DNA from: F23-D06 sp045600525
Lineage (GTDB): Bacteria > Bacteroidota > Bacteroidia > Bacteroidales > WCHB1-69
Direction of reading: 5' to 3'
DNA length: 8,414 bases
Assembly: GCA_045600525.1 (NCBI GenBank)
Contig: JAZRYC010000069.1
Coordinates: 1 to 8,414 of the forward strand
Under the pieces are notes generated by a model. That model made no database searches. It saw only the letters and a list, made by a program, of their open reading frames with translations, and was not told where the DNA came from. Of this stretch, positions 1 through 7,379 are shown one piece after another. A program made the translations under genes and the position numbers. Position 1 is the first letter of the stretch. Each line of letters opens with the position of its first letter.

Positions 1-1
1 C

Positions 2-3000
2 GGTCTGATAGGATCTTCATACCCTTTGCTGGCGGCTCAATTAGCAGACAAATTCCATTCCACACAGATCTTCGTCTTATCCAATCGCGAGCGTGCCGCA
101 TTCTTCTACAACGACCTCGAAAAGCTACTCAACGACCATAACGTGCCCCTGCCCAACAAAAGAGTGCATTATCTACCTTCCTCCTACAAACGCGCACACA
201 CCTCGGCTGAAATAGACAAGTCAAACGTCAAACTCCGTTCTGAGATCCTGAACAAAATATCCAATCATCCGGAGGGCAACTTCCTCATCGTCACCTATCC
301 GGAGGCACTTGCCGAAAAAGTCGTCACCCAACAATATATCAGCAACAATTCCTTTACCATCACCCAGGGGAACGACATTCCGACCGACATCTTCCTTCAA
401 TTTCTATATGAATTCGAATATCTACAGGAAGACTTCGTCTTCGAACCTGGGCAATTCGCCTGGCGTGGAAGCATCTTCGACATATTCTCCTTTTCAGAAG
501 AATACCCCTATCGAATAGAACTGGACGGCGACCGCGTGGAGTCTATTCGTTTCTTCAATCCGGAGACCCAGCTCTCCCTTCGAGAAGAGCACGAAATCCA
601 CATCATGCCCAAAATCGTCTCCCATCAAATCAAAGAGACACGCATATCTCTATTTGACTTTCTGCCTGGCGACACCTCTTTCTGGCTGGATAGTCCCAAA
701 GATATCGGCTCGCAAATTTCCATTCTATACAAATCCGTGGAAGAAGAATATGCGGGCGCCACCGATGGAGAGGAGCGTCCCTCCACCAGTGAACTTTTCA
801 TCCGCAGACGCGACTTTGACAACGCCATTTTGGGGCATCCCCGCTACCTCATCAACGCCCCTGATGACAGTAGCTGTGGTTTCTCCATGGATTTCGGCAT
901 GAAGCCGCAGAACAACTTCGGGCGAAGTTTTGACTACCTCCTTCTTGAATGGATCTCCAACGTAGAGAAAGGCATACAAAACATCTTCATGGCCGAGAAC
1001 CAGTCGCAGCTTGACCGCCTATTCAAAATCATGGTGGACCTTTTGGAGAAGTACAATCGTCACAATGCCACCAACTACGCCATAGAGTCCCTATACGAGC
1101 CTATCCGATACATCCTACACGAAGGATTTCGCGACGACGAGCACAAGATGGCCATCTACACCGACCACCAATTTCTAGAGAAGAATGAGCGAATCGTCAT
1201 CCGCGACCGATATAAAAAGAGTGAGGCCTTTACATTAAAGGAAATATACGATCTACAACCTGGCGACTACGTTGTCCACATCGATTACGGCATCGGCATA
1301 TACCAGGGGTTGGAGAAGACCGAGATGAACGGGAAGGAGCAGGAAGTCATCAAGTTAACCTACAAAGATGGCGACATCTTGTACGTCAGCGTACACTCCT
1401 TGCACAAAATCGCCAAATACGTAGGCAAGGACGGCACCGCCCCGACCCTTCACCGCATAGGTTCCGGCACATGGGACAAGCTCAAGGAAAAAACCAAGAA
1501 GCGAGTCAAGGAACTAGCCATAGACCTTATCAAACTATACTCCGAAAGGAAGGCGCGTAAAGGTTTTGCCTTTTCGGCAGACAACTACATGCAAACCGAG
1601 TTGGAAGCGTCTTTTATTTATGAAGATACGCCTGACCAAGTCAAGACGCTGGCAGATGTCAAGGCCGATATGGAAAGCGACCATCCCATGGATCGACTCA
1701 TCTGCGGAGATGTAGGATTTGGAAAGACGGAAATCGCCATCCGCGCCGCCTTCAAAGCCGTATGCGACAGCAAGCAGGTAGCCGTGCTCGTACCCACCAC
1801 TGTGTTGGCCCTACAGCACTACACAACCTTTTCAGACCGACTCTGCAACATGCCCTGCCGTGTGGAATACGTAAATCGCTTTAAGACCAACAAGCAAATC
1901 AAGGATACCCTGCAAAAACTCAAAGAGGGACAAGTAGACATCCTCATCGGCACCCACCGACTGCTCAGCAAAGACGTAGTATTTAAAAACCTCGGACTCC
2001 TCATTATTGATGAAGAGCAGAAATTCGGCGTGGCCGCGAAGGAAAAGCTACGCGAGCTGCGCGTCAATGTGGACACGCTGACCATGTCGGCAACGCCCAT
2101 TCCGAGGACGCTCCAATTTTCACTCATGGGAGCCCGCGACATCTCCGTCATCACCACCCCACCGCCCAACCGCCAACCCATTCAGACGGAAGTGCATGTC
2201 TTTGACGAAGACATCCTGCGCGAAGCCGTACAATTCGAGCTTGACCGACACGGCCAAGTGTTCGTAGTCCACAACAAAATCCAGAACATCAAAGAACTGG
2301 CCGGCCTCATACAGCGGCTTGTGCCCACCGCCCGAATAGCCATCGGACACGGACAAATGGAAGGGGATGAGTTGGAAAAAATCATGACCGACTTCATCAA
2401 CCACCAATACGATGTGCTTGTTTCCACCACCATCGTGGAATCCGGATTAGACATCGTCAATGCGAACACGATGATCATCAACGATGCCCAGAATTTCGCC
2501 CTCAACGTCCTCCACCAGCTGCGCGGGCGCGTGGGACGAAACAATCAGAAAGCCTTCTGCTATCTTTTCACCAAACCTTTCGATGTTCTCAACGACCAAG
2601 CCCGCAAACGCCTTCAGGCCATTGAAGACTTCTCCGACATCGGCAGCGGCATCCAAATCGCCTTACGCGACTTGGATATTCGCGGAGCAGGAAACCTCCT
2701 CGGCGCAGACCAAAGTGGATTCATCAATGAAATCGGCTATGAAATGTACCAGAAAATCCTCAGCGAGGCCATTCAGGAAATGAATAACGTGGATTTTGAC
2801 GAACAAGAGGGAACCGATAACTCGCCACTCATCGCCCGGGAATGTGTCTTTGAAACCGACATCGATGCCCTATTCCCATCCGACTATGTAAGCAACGTCA
2901 GCGAGCGCATGAGTCTCTACAAAGAATTGGAAAACATTAAAGACCTTGACAAGCTGGAATTATTCAGACAGAAAATTGTGGACATTTTCGGACCGATGCC

Positions 3001-3289
3001 CAAGCAGACTCTGGAACTACTCCAAACCATTCCCCTACGACTGGCTGCCGGACGGCTTCATTTTGAGAAAATCGTGCTCAAAAAGAATACCTTCACCGGA
3101 TATTTCGTCGGAAATTCGGCTTCCAAATACTATCAATCGGATGCCTTCGGTCGAATTCTCACCTTTCTACAGGCCAACCATCCGGTTATCCAATTAAAAG
3201 AAGTAAACAGCAAATTACTGTTCATCATCCACAATGTTCCCACCATCAAGTCCGCCATGCACTGGCTGAACAAAATGGAACGTTTTTAA
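2..3289 (+). CDS. mfd: Transcription-repair coupling factor Mfd, 5'-truncated by window edge
   Basis: Mfd is an ATP-driven DNA translocase that pushes stalled RNA polymerase off DNA and recruits UvrA to start nucleotide excision repair of the transcribed strand. The reading frame is open to the left edge: the first visible codons read GLIGSSYPLLAAQL, the usual opening of the UvrB-like N-terminal module, so the TTG at 26 is internal and only a short N-terminal piece is missing. Counting the codon at 2 as residue 1, 1095 residues are visible. The UvrB-like/UvrA-binding part comes first, then the CarD-like RNA polymerase-interacting domain (from about 418, LQPGDYVVHIDYGIGIYQG). The superfamily 2 translocase follows: Walker A GDVGFGKTE at 569-577, DEEQ at 670-673, TMSATPIPRT from 694, STTIVESGLDI from 808 and QLRGRVGR at 839-846. 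A TRCF C-terminal domain ends the protein. All motifs are intact, and it ends TAA 10 bases before the next gene. Confidence 0.97.
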   Translation, partial: GLIGSSYPLLAAQLADKFHSTQIFVLSNRERAAFFYNDLEKLLNDHNVPLPNKRVHYLPSSYKRAHTSAEIDKSNVKLRSEILNKISNHPEGNFLIVTYPEALAEKVVTQQYISNNSFTITQGNDIPTDIFLQFLYEFEYLQEDFVFEPGQFAWRGSIFDIFSFSEEYPYRIELDGDRVESIRFFNPETQLSLREEHEIHIMPKIVSHQIKETRISLFDFLPGDTSFWLDSPKDIGSQISILYKSVEEEYAGATDGEERPSTSELFIRRRDFDNAILGHPRYLINAPDDSSCGFSMDFGMKPQNNFGRSFDYLLLEWISNVEKGIQNIFMAENQSQLDRLFKIMVDLLEKYNRHNATNYAIESLYEPIRYILHEGFRDDEHKMAIYTDHQFLEKNERIVIRDRYKKSEAFTLKEIYDLQPGDYVVHIDYGIGIYQGLEKTEMNGKEQEVIKLTYKDGDILYVSVHSLHKIAKYVGKDGTAPTLHRIGSGTWDKLKEKTKKRVKELAIDLIKLYSERKARKGFAFSADNYMQTELEASFIYEDTPDQVKTLADVKADMESDHPMDRLICGDVGFGKTEIAIRAAFKAVCDSKQVAVLVPTTVLALQHYTTFSDRLCNMPCRVEYVNRFKTNKQIKDTLQKLKEGQVDILIGTHRLLSKDVVFKNLGLLIIDEEQKFGVAAKEKLRELRVNVDTLTMSATPIPRTLQFSLMGARDISVITTPPPNRQPIQTEVHVFDEDILREAVQFELDRHGQVFVVHNKIQNIKELAGLIQRLVPTARIAIGHGQMEGDELEKIMTDFINHQYDVLVSTTIVESGLDIVNANTMIINDAQNFALNVLHQLRGRVGRNNQKAFCYLFTKPFDVLNDQARKRLQAIEDFSDIGSGIQIALRDLDIRGAGNLLGADQSGFINEIGYEMYQKILSEAIQEMNNVDFDEQEGTDNSPLIARECVFETDIDALFPSDYVSNVSERMSLYKELENIKDLDKLELFRQKIVDIFGPMPKQTLELLQTIPLRLAAGRLHFEKIVLKKNTFTGYFVGNSASKYYQSDAFGRILTFLQANHPVIQLKEVNSKLLFIIHNVPTIKSAMHWLNKMERF

Positions 3290-3299
3290 TCCAAGCGCT

Positions 3300-4487
3300 A
3301 TGAATGAAGCGACGCAGAGATACATCCGGGAACATGCAGATGAGGACGTCCGCCAGTTGGCCCTACGCGGAACAAAAGACAACGATGTGGACATTTTTTT
3401 TGCCTTACGACAAATTGAAGGACGTCAAAAAGCCCGCACGAAACTTCCAGAATATCATAGCCTAGACGACATACTATATCCCGCTGCCATTTCATTGGAG
3501 CAATGTTCCTCCACACGGACGGCCGCCTATAAATCCAGCCTTTTGCAAGGGGATTCCATCGCCGACCTCAGCGGAGGATTCGGGGTGGACACCTTTGCCT
3601 TTGCACGAAAATTCAAGACATGCCATTACGTCGAGCCAAACCAGGAGCTACTTGACCTCGTACGACATAATGCCGATGTTTTCGGAATCAGCAACATCCT
3701 CTACCACGCGGCCCGCATGGAAGACATACTTCCCGTACTGCCCCCATGCGACTGTCTCTATATTGATCCGTCGCGCAGAAACGCACACGGGCAACGCGTC
3801 ATATCCATGGAAGAATATACGCCCAATCTTCTGCTTTGGAAAGATCTTCTGCTGCAAAAATGCCGCAAACAGATAATGGTCAAACTCTCCCCCATGGTTG
3901 ATATCCGACAAGTATTGCGCCAACTACCAGAAATCAGCGACATCCACATTGTGGCCATCAACGGTGAATGCAAGGAAGTACTGCTGATTTTGTCAGACGG
4001 ACGGCACACTCCCACTTATCTTCACGCCATAGACATTCTACCCTCCGGCACGCGCGAATTTCATTTTTCAGAAGAGGAGGAATCCAATGCGAACATCATA
4101 TTGGCAAAAAGTCTGCGTTCCTTCCTCTACGAGCCAAATGCCGCCATATTAAAAGCAGGTGGTTTCAAGATTGTTGCACAACGTTTCGGCTTTGAAAAAC
4201 TTTATCCGTCCACGCACCTTTACACCTCAGAACAATACATTCCCGACTTCCCGGGGCGTTGCTTCCGCATCCTCAGTTCCGGACCTTTCCGAAAAAAGGA
4301 ACTCCGGCAAACCTTGGGGAACATTGATTACGCCAACATTTCCACACGAAACTTTCCTCTTTCGCCGGAAGAAATCAGGAAACAAACTAAGCTGAAGGAT
4401 GGAGGAACAATATACCTTTGGGGCGCCACCTGGGGAGATGGACGCAAGGAAATCATCATCACCGAAAAAGCAGAACAGATATATTAG
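3300..4487 (+). CDS. THUMP-like domain class I SAM-dependent methyltransferase (PG_1098-like)
   Basis: A 395-residue protein of the Bacteroidota family annotated as THUMP-like-domain or PG_1098-type methyltransferases. An alpha-helical N-terminal part (about 1-80) precedes a Rossmann methyltransferase core. SAM-binding motif I is IADLSGGFGVDTFAFA at 87-102, the acidic motif II residue is E112 in YVEPN, and the catalytic-loop motif is YIDPSRR at 154-160, followed by MVKLSPM at 193-199 and NGECKE at 221-226. The C-terminal third carries YEPNAAILKAGGFK (277-290), RNFPLS (350-355) and KLKDGG (364-369), typical of the THUMP-like region. The DPSRR loop and THUMP-like tail suggest an RNA (tRNA or rRNA) substrate, but which base is methylated is not shown. 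The ATG lies 10 bases behind mfd with no Shine-Dalgarno sequence and no promoter in the gap, so translation from the mfd transcript is likely. Family assignment is firm, substrate unknown. Confidence 0.88.
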   Translation: MNEATQRYIREHADEDVRQLALRGTKDNDVDIFFALRQIEGRQKARTKLPEYHSLDDILYPAAISLEQCSSTRTAAYKSSLLQGDSIADLSGGFGVDTFAFARKFKTCHYVEPNQELLDLVRHNADVFGISNILYHAARMEDILPVLPPCDCLYIDPSRRNAHGQRVISMEEYTPNLLLWKDLLLQKCRKQIMVKLSPMVDIRQVLRQLPEISDIHIVAINGECKEVLLILSDGRHTPTYLHAIDILPSGTREFHFSEEEESNANIILAKSLRSFLYEPNAAILKAGGFKIVAQRFGFEKLYPSTHLYTSEQYIPDFPGRCFRILSSGPFRKKELRQTLGNIDYANISTRNFPLSPEEIRKQTKLKDGGTIYLWGATWGDGRKEIIITEKAEQIY

Positions 4488-5216
4488 CTACACATCCTCC
4501 CGTTTCAGCAACGGGCTCGTCAGCACCTGATACATCTCCATCTGGGAAGCCTTTCTACTCACATAATTTTCCAACGGAATCGACATCCTACCCATCCACG
4601 CAGATAAATGCTCGGAATTGTATTTTGATATCATCACTTCCGTATCCATAAAAAGATTTTGCAAAATCTCAGAACGCTGTTTTTCAATTCCACGACTGGC
4701 CGCGGGAACCAGCAACGAGGACACATTCTGTAGCTTCATGGAAGCCTTTGACTTCAGTGTTTCTTCGTATTCGCAGACCTGATAATCCTTATCGCAAGAG
4801 ACCAACAACATGTAGTCATAGTCTCTATACGGACATTTGAGCAAGAACTTTCCAACGTCATTGAAAAAATAATAATAATCGTCAAAAATAAACTCGCCCA
4901 GCAGAGGATCAACATTTTTCTCATAAAGGCCGCCCTGCACCGTCACAGCGTTTGACATCAAAAGCATATTCACATTATGGGCATCATCCAAGGTGGAAAA
5001 GTATATCGGGAAACACACCTCGGAGCGTTCCACTACAGGGACGTATTCTGTAAGAAACGAGAACTCATGATTCATCAATCGGCTCATTTCCATGGCAAAG
5101 CGCATGGGCACGGATTCGGAACGAACGAAATATAGAAAATAATCCTTCGTAGTTCCAAAACCTTCCTGCCAGGAAATACATTTTTTCGTATTGGTTTTCG
5201 TATTAGATCTTGCCAT
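4488..5216 (-). CDS. Unrecognised 242-residue protein, probably cytoplasmic
   Basis: I do not recognise this family with confidence. From the preferred ATG (5216-5214) it is 242 residues. The frame extends back to a TTG at 5252 and has ATGs at 5240 and 5234, but MARSNTKTNTKK is the more natural start, because the upstream codons overlap a promoter-like TATGTTTG. There is no signal peptide, no obvious membrane span and no nucleotide-binding motif. The first 12 residues are basic and polar. A mixed alpha/beta body follows, with an unusual acidic-aromatic stretch FIFDDYYYFFND at 109-120, then YRDYDYMLLVSCDKD at 130-144, and a helical, charged C-terminal part (about 150-242). It has four cysteines by eye (13, 68, 128, 141), with no CxxC pair. 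The layout faintly recalls the small Bacteroidota IPExxxVDY proteins (short strands, then a DY-hydrophobic segment), but this is a weak impression and the protein is longer. It is transcribed alone, convergent with the methyltransferase. Confidence 0.8.
   Translation of the reverse strand: MARSNTKTNTKKCISWQEGFGTTKDYFLYFVRSESVPMRFAMEMSRLMNHEFSFLTEYVPVVERSEVCFPIYFSTLDDAHNVNMLLMSNAVTVQGGLYEKNVDPLLGEFIFDDYYYFFNDVGKFLLKCPYRDYDYMLLVSCDKDYQVCEYEETLKSKASMKLQNVSSLLVPAASRGIEKQRSEILQNLFMDTEVMISKYNSEHLSAWMGRMSIPLENYVSRKASQMEMYQVLTSPLLKREDV
4499..4515 (+). other. Hairpin just past the methyltransferase stop, possible 3'-end structure
   Basis: CCCGTT (4499-4504), a 5-base loop TCAGC and AACGGG (4510-4515) form a perfect 6-bp stem beginning 12 bases after the methyltransferase stop. 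No T-run follows on either strand, so it is not a canonical intrinsic terminator. It also lies within the last codons of the convergent minus-strand gene and so may be coincidence. It could mark or protect the 3' end of the mfd/methyltransferase transcript. Confidence 0.3.
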
Positions 5217-5227
5217 AATCAATGGCA

Positions 5228-5235
5228 CAAACATA
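5228..5235 (-). promoter_or_regulatory. Possible -7 element for the minus-strand gene
   Basis: Read on the minus strand this is TATGTTTG, an exact match to the Bacteroidota -7 consensus TAnnTTTG. The nearest upstream TTG (5252-5250) is only 14 bases away, shorter than the usual 19-21, and at the normal distance there is only a T-run. If used, transcription would begin about 5 bases before the ATG at 5216, giving an almost leaderless mRNA. A second TAnnTTTG match on this strand (TATTTTTG, 5351-5344) also lacks a spaced TTG. Confidence 0.35.
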
Positions 5236-5293
5236 CACATTATTTTTTTCAAAAAAAAAGCCTGATAAAAAAACTATCAACTACACATAGTAC

Positions 5294-5319
5294 ATGAAAT
5301 ACTTTTATAAAGTATTCAT
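5294..5319. repeat. AT-rich imperfect palindrome in the divergent intergenic region
   Basis: AATACTTT (5298-5305) and AAAGTATT (5309-5316) form a perfect 8-bp inverted repeat around a 3-base centre. ATG (5294-5296) and CAT (5317-5319) extend it to 11 pairs with one bulged A at 5297. No T-run follows, so a terminator is unlikely. It lies between the divergent starts, about 65 bases upstream of the korA -33 element and 80 bases upstream of the minus-strand start, where a dimeric regulator could bind. Function is not demonstrated, and AT-rich DNA yields such repeats by chance. Confidence 0.4.
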
Positions 5320-5382
5320 TACCAATCAAAAACATTCAGCCATCAAAAATAGACAAGGACAATATGTAGGAAAGATAATATA

Positions 5383-5414
5383 TTGGATTTTTAATCTAAA
5401 AAAATGTACCTTTG
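5383..5414 (+). promoter_or_regulatory. Bacteroidota primary-sigma promoter of korAB
   Basis: The -33 element TTG (5383-5385) and the -7 element TACCTTTG (5407-5414, consensus TAnnTTTG) are separated by 21 bases, within the range for Bacteroidota housekeeping sigma promoters. Initiation would fall near 5420, giving a leader of about 85 bases before the korA ATG. It is the only TAnnTTTG match on the + strand that I found between 5253 and 5504. Confidence 0.75.
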
Positions 5415-5433
5415 CAGCCGTTCCGTTCAAGCC

Positions 5434-5450
5434 TCGTCCATCTCGGACGA
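5434..5450 (+). promoter_or_regulatory. Hairpin in the korA 5' leader
   Basis: TCGTCC (5434-5439), loop ATCTC and GGACGA (5445-5450) form a perfect 6-bp stem about 14 bases into the predicted transcript. It sits in a GC-rich patch that contrasts with the AT-rich leader downstream (5458-5504). No T-run follows directly, so it is not a classical attenuator; it may stabilise the 5' end or be part of a larger leader fold. No known riboswitch is recognised. Confidence 0.45.
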
Positions 5451-5504
5451 CCACTTGTAACTTATTTATTGTCAGATTATTATTTTTATTAAACACATAT
5501 TTTT

Positions 5505-7346
5505 ATGACAACAGACAAACAAATTCAAAACAGAGAAGACCTTGTCGTGCGCTTTGCAGGCGACTCTGGCGATGGCATGCAGCTTTCCGGCACGCTGTTT
5601 TCAGATGCTTCTGCGCTCACAGGCAACGACATTGCTACGTTTCCAGACTACCCAGCGGAGATCAGAGCCCCACACAACACCATAGCCGGTGTTTCCGGTT
5701 ACCAGGTACATGTTGGTAAGAACATCTACAGTTCGGGCGACAAGTGCGACATCCTCGTAGCCATGAATCCCGCATCTTTCAAATCCAACCTCAAATGGGC
5801 AAAAAAAGGTGCAACAGTCATCGTTGACATCGACACTTTCACGGATGAAGCTATGGAGAAGGCTGGTTATACGGAGAATCCGTTCACAGACGAACTCGAA
5901 CGTGCCTACACCATCATCAAAGCCCCTGTGACCTCTTTCACACAACGCATCGGCACAGAACTCGGTGCTGACAAGAAAACCTACGACAAATGTCGTAACA
6001 TGTTTGCCCTGGGCATCATTTTCTACGCCACCCACAAGACTTTGGATCAGACATTTGCCTATCTTGAGCGCAAATTCGCCAAAAAGCCCGACGTTGTCAA
6101 ATTGAACAAAGCCGTCCTCACAGAAGGATACGAATATGCAGACAAATTGGAAGTGATGCACTCCCACATTTTTGAAGTGGCACATGCCGAAATGCCGAAG
6201 GGTCGTTATCGCAACATCACCGGCAACGTGGCTACCGCTTGGGGTTTGTTGGCAGCTTCCGAGCGTTCCGGCCGCAGACTGTTCTTGGGTTCCTACCCTA
6301 TCACACCTGCTACGGACGTAATGGTTGAGTTAGCAAAGCACAAATCATTAGGCGCACGCGTTTTCCAAGCTGAAGACGAAATCGCCGGTATTTGCTCCGC
6401 TATCGGTGCATCATACGCTGGCGCACTGGCCTGCACCTCCACTTCTGGCCCGGGTCTCTCCCTGAAGAGCGAAGCTCTCGGTTTGGCCTGTATGGTTGAA
6501 CTTCCGCTCGTCGTTGTGGATGTACAACGTGGCGGTCCTTCCACCGGTCTTCCCACCAAGACAGAACAATCCGACCTCAACCAGGCACTTTACGGCCGTA
6601 ATGGTGAGGCTCCACTCGTAGTTGTAGCCGCTTCTTCCAGCGCAAACTGCTTCTACTGGGCATACAACGCAGCCAAAATCGCCCTCGAACACATGACACC
6701 TGTTATTTTGCTCACCGACGGTTATCTTGGCAATGGTTCACAACTATTCCGTATCCCTAAGACTGCCGACCTTCCAAGCATCACGCCGAGATTGGCAACT
6801 CCGAACGATCCGAACTACCGTCCGTTCCGCCGCGATGCTGAGAAATTCGCTCGCGAATGGGCACTCCCCGGAATGGAAGGCCTCAGCCACCGTGTTGGTG
6901 GTCTAGAAAAATGTCCGGACGGTCCGCTCAGTACCGATCCTGAAAACCACGCCCTCATGGTTCACAACCGCCAAGAAAAAGTCAACCGCGTAGCCAACTA
7001 CATTCCCGACCAGGAAGTCAGCGGCAACCCGGATGCAGACCTTCTCGTCATTGGTTGGGGTGGCACATCCGGTGCCCTCACATTAGCAGTAGAAGAGATG
7101 AACAACGAAGGCAAGAAAGTGGCTTACACTCATTTCAACTACATTTGCCCGCTGCCAAAGAATACTGGCGACATCCTTCGCAAATACAAGAAAATCGTAG
7201 TTTGCGAACTTAACAACGGCCAGTTCGCAGGTTATCTCCGCACCCAGTTCCCAGAATGCACTATGACCCAATACAACAAGATTATGGGTCTCCCATTCGA
7301 AGTTGGCGAACTGAAAGCTGAATTCGATAGATTACTTGCCAAATAA
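5505..7346 (+). CDS. korA: 2-oxoacid:ferredoxin oxidoreductase alpha subunit (gamma-alpha fusion), probably KorA
   Basis: This is the large subunit of a two-subunit 2-oxoacid:ferredoxin oxidoreductase, most likely for 2-oxoglutarate: 2-oxoglutarate + CoA + oxidised ferredoxin gives succinyl-CoA + CO2 + reduced ferredoxin, reversibly, in the cytoplasm. At 613 residues it has the normal KorA length and the usual fusion. The N-terminal gamma domain (about 13-200) carries GDSGDG at 19-24 and FPDYPAEIRAP. The alpha/pyrimidine-binding domain (about 240-600) carries SYPITP at 263-268, AEDEIAG from 289, TSTSGPG at 311-317 and RGGPSTGLPTKTEQ at 342-355. YPITP and RGGPSTGLPT are family hallmarks near the active site. 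The ATG at 5505 begins MTTDKQIQNREDLVVRFAG and has an AT-rich leader without a Shine-Dalgarno sequence. It is first in an operon with korB, behind a clear promoter. Pyruvate or branched-chain 2-oxoacid specificity cannot be ruled out from sequence alone. Confidence 0.93.
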   Translation: MTTDKQIQNREDLVVRFAGDSGDGMQLSGTLFSDASALTGNDIATFPDYPAEIRAPHNTIAGVSGYQVHVGKNIYSSGDKCDILVAMNPASFKSNLKWAKKGATVIVDIDTFTDEAMEKAGYTENPFTDELERAYTIIKAPVTSFTQRIGTELGADKKTYDKCRNMFALGIIFYATHKTLDQTFAYLERKFAKKPDVVKLNKAVLTEGYEYADKLEVMHSHIFEVAHAEMPKGRYRNITGNVATAWGLLAASERSGRRLFLGSYPITPATDVMVELAKHKSLGARVFQAEDEIAGICSAIGASYAGALACTSTSGPGLSLKSEALGLACMVELPLVVVDVQRGGPSTGLPTKTEQSDLNQALYGRNGEAPLVVVAASSSANCFYWAYNAAKIALEHMTPVILLTDGYLGNGSQLFRIPKTADLPSITPRLATPNDPNYRPFRRDAEKFAREWALPGMEGLSHRVGGLEKCPDGPLSTDPENHALMVHNRQEKVNRVANYIPDQEVSGNPDADLLVIGWGGTSGALTLAVEEMNNEGKKVAYTHFNYICPLPKNTGDILRKYKKIVVCELNNGQFAGYLRTQFPECTMTQYNKIMGLPFEVGELKAEFDRLLAK

Positions 7347-7379
7347 ATTCATTAACACAACACTTTAAAAATAAGTATT

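Noticed and set aside
26..28. TTG at 26 as the start of mfd
   Set aside because: In-frame codons upstream to position 2 encode GLIGSSYP, which belongs to the conserved N-terminal Mfd motif; the gene simply runs off the window.
1819..2544. Overlapping minus-strand frames of about 95-120 codons inside mfd
   Set aside because: They mirror the helicase motifs of Mfd, mutually overlap in different frames and have no start signals.
5241..5277. Runs of T and A (TTTTTTT, AAAAAAAAA, AAAAAAA) as an intrinsic terminator
   Set aside because: No GC-rich stem precedes the runs on either strand; this is AT-rich upstream DNA.
5294..5719. A 141-codon + strand frame beginning MKYFYKVFITNQ across the intergenic region
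   Set aside because: It runs through the korAB promoter and overlaps the korA start in another frame; its translation beyond 5505 is a frame-shifted shadow rich in arginine and cysteine.
5601..6185. A 194-codon minus-strand frame inside korA
   Set aside because: It lies wholly within a strongly conserved gene on the other strand, with no family motif or promoter, and is a product of codon bias.
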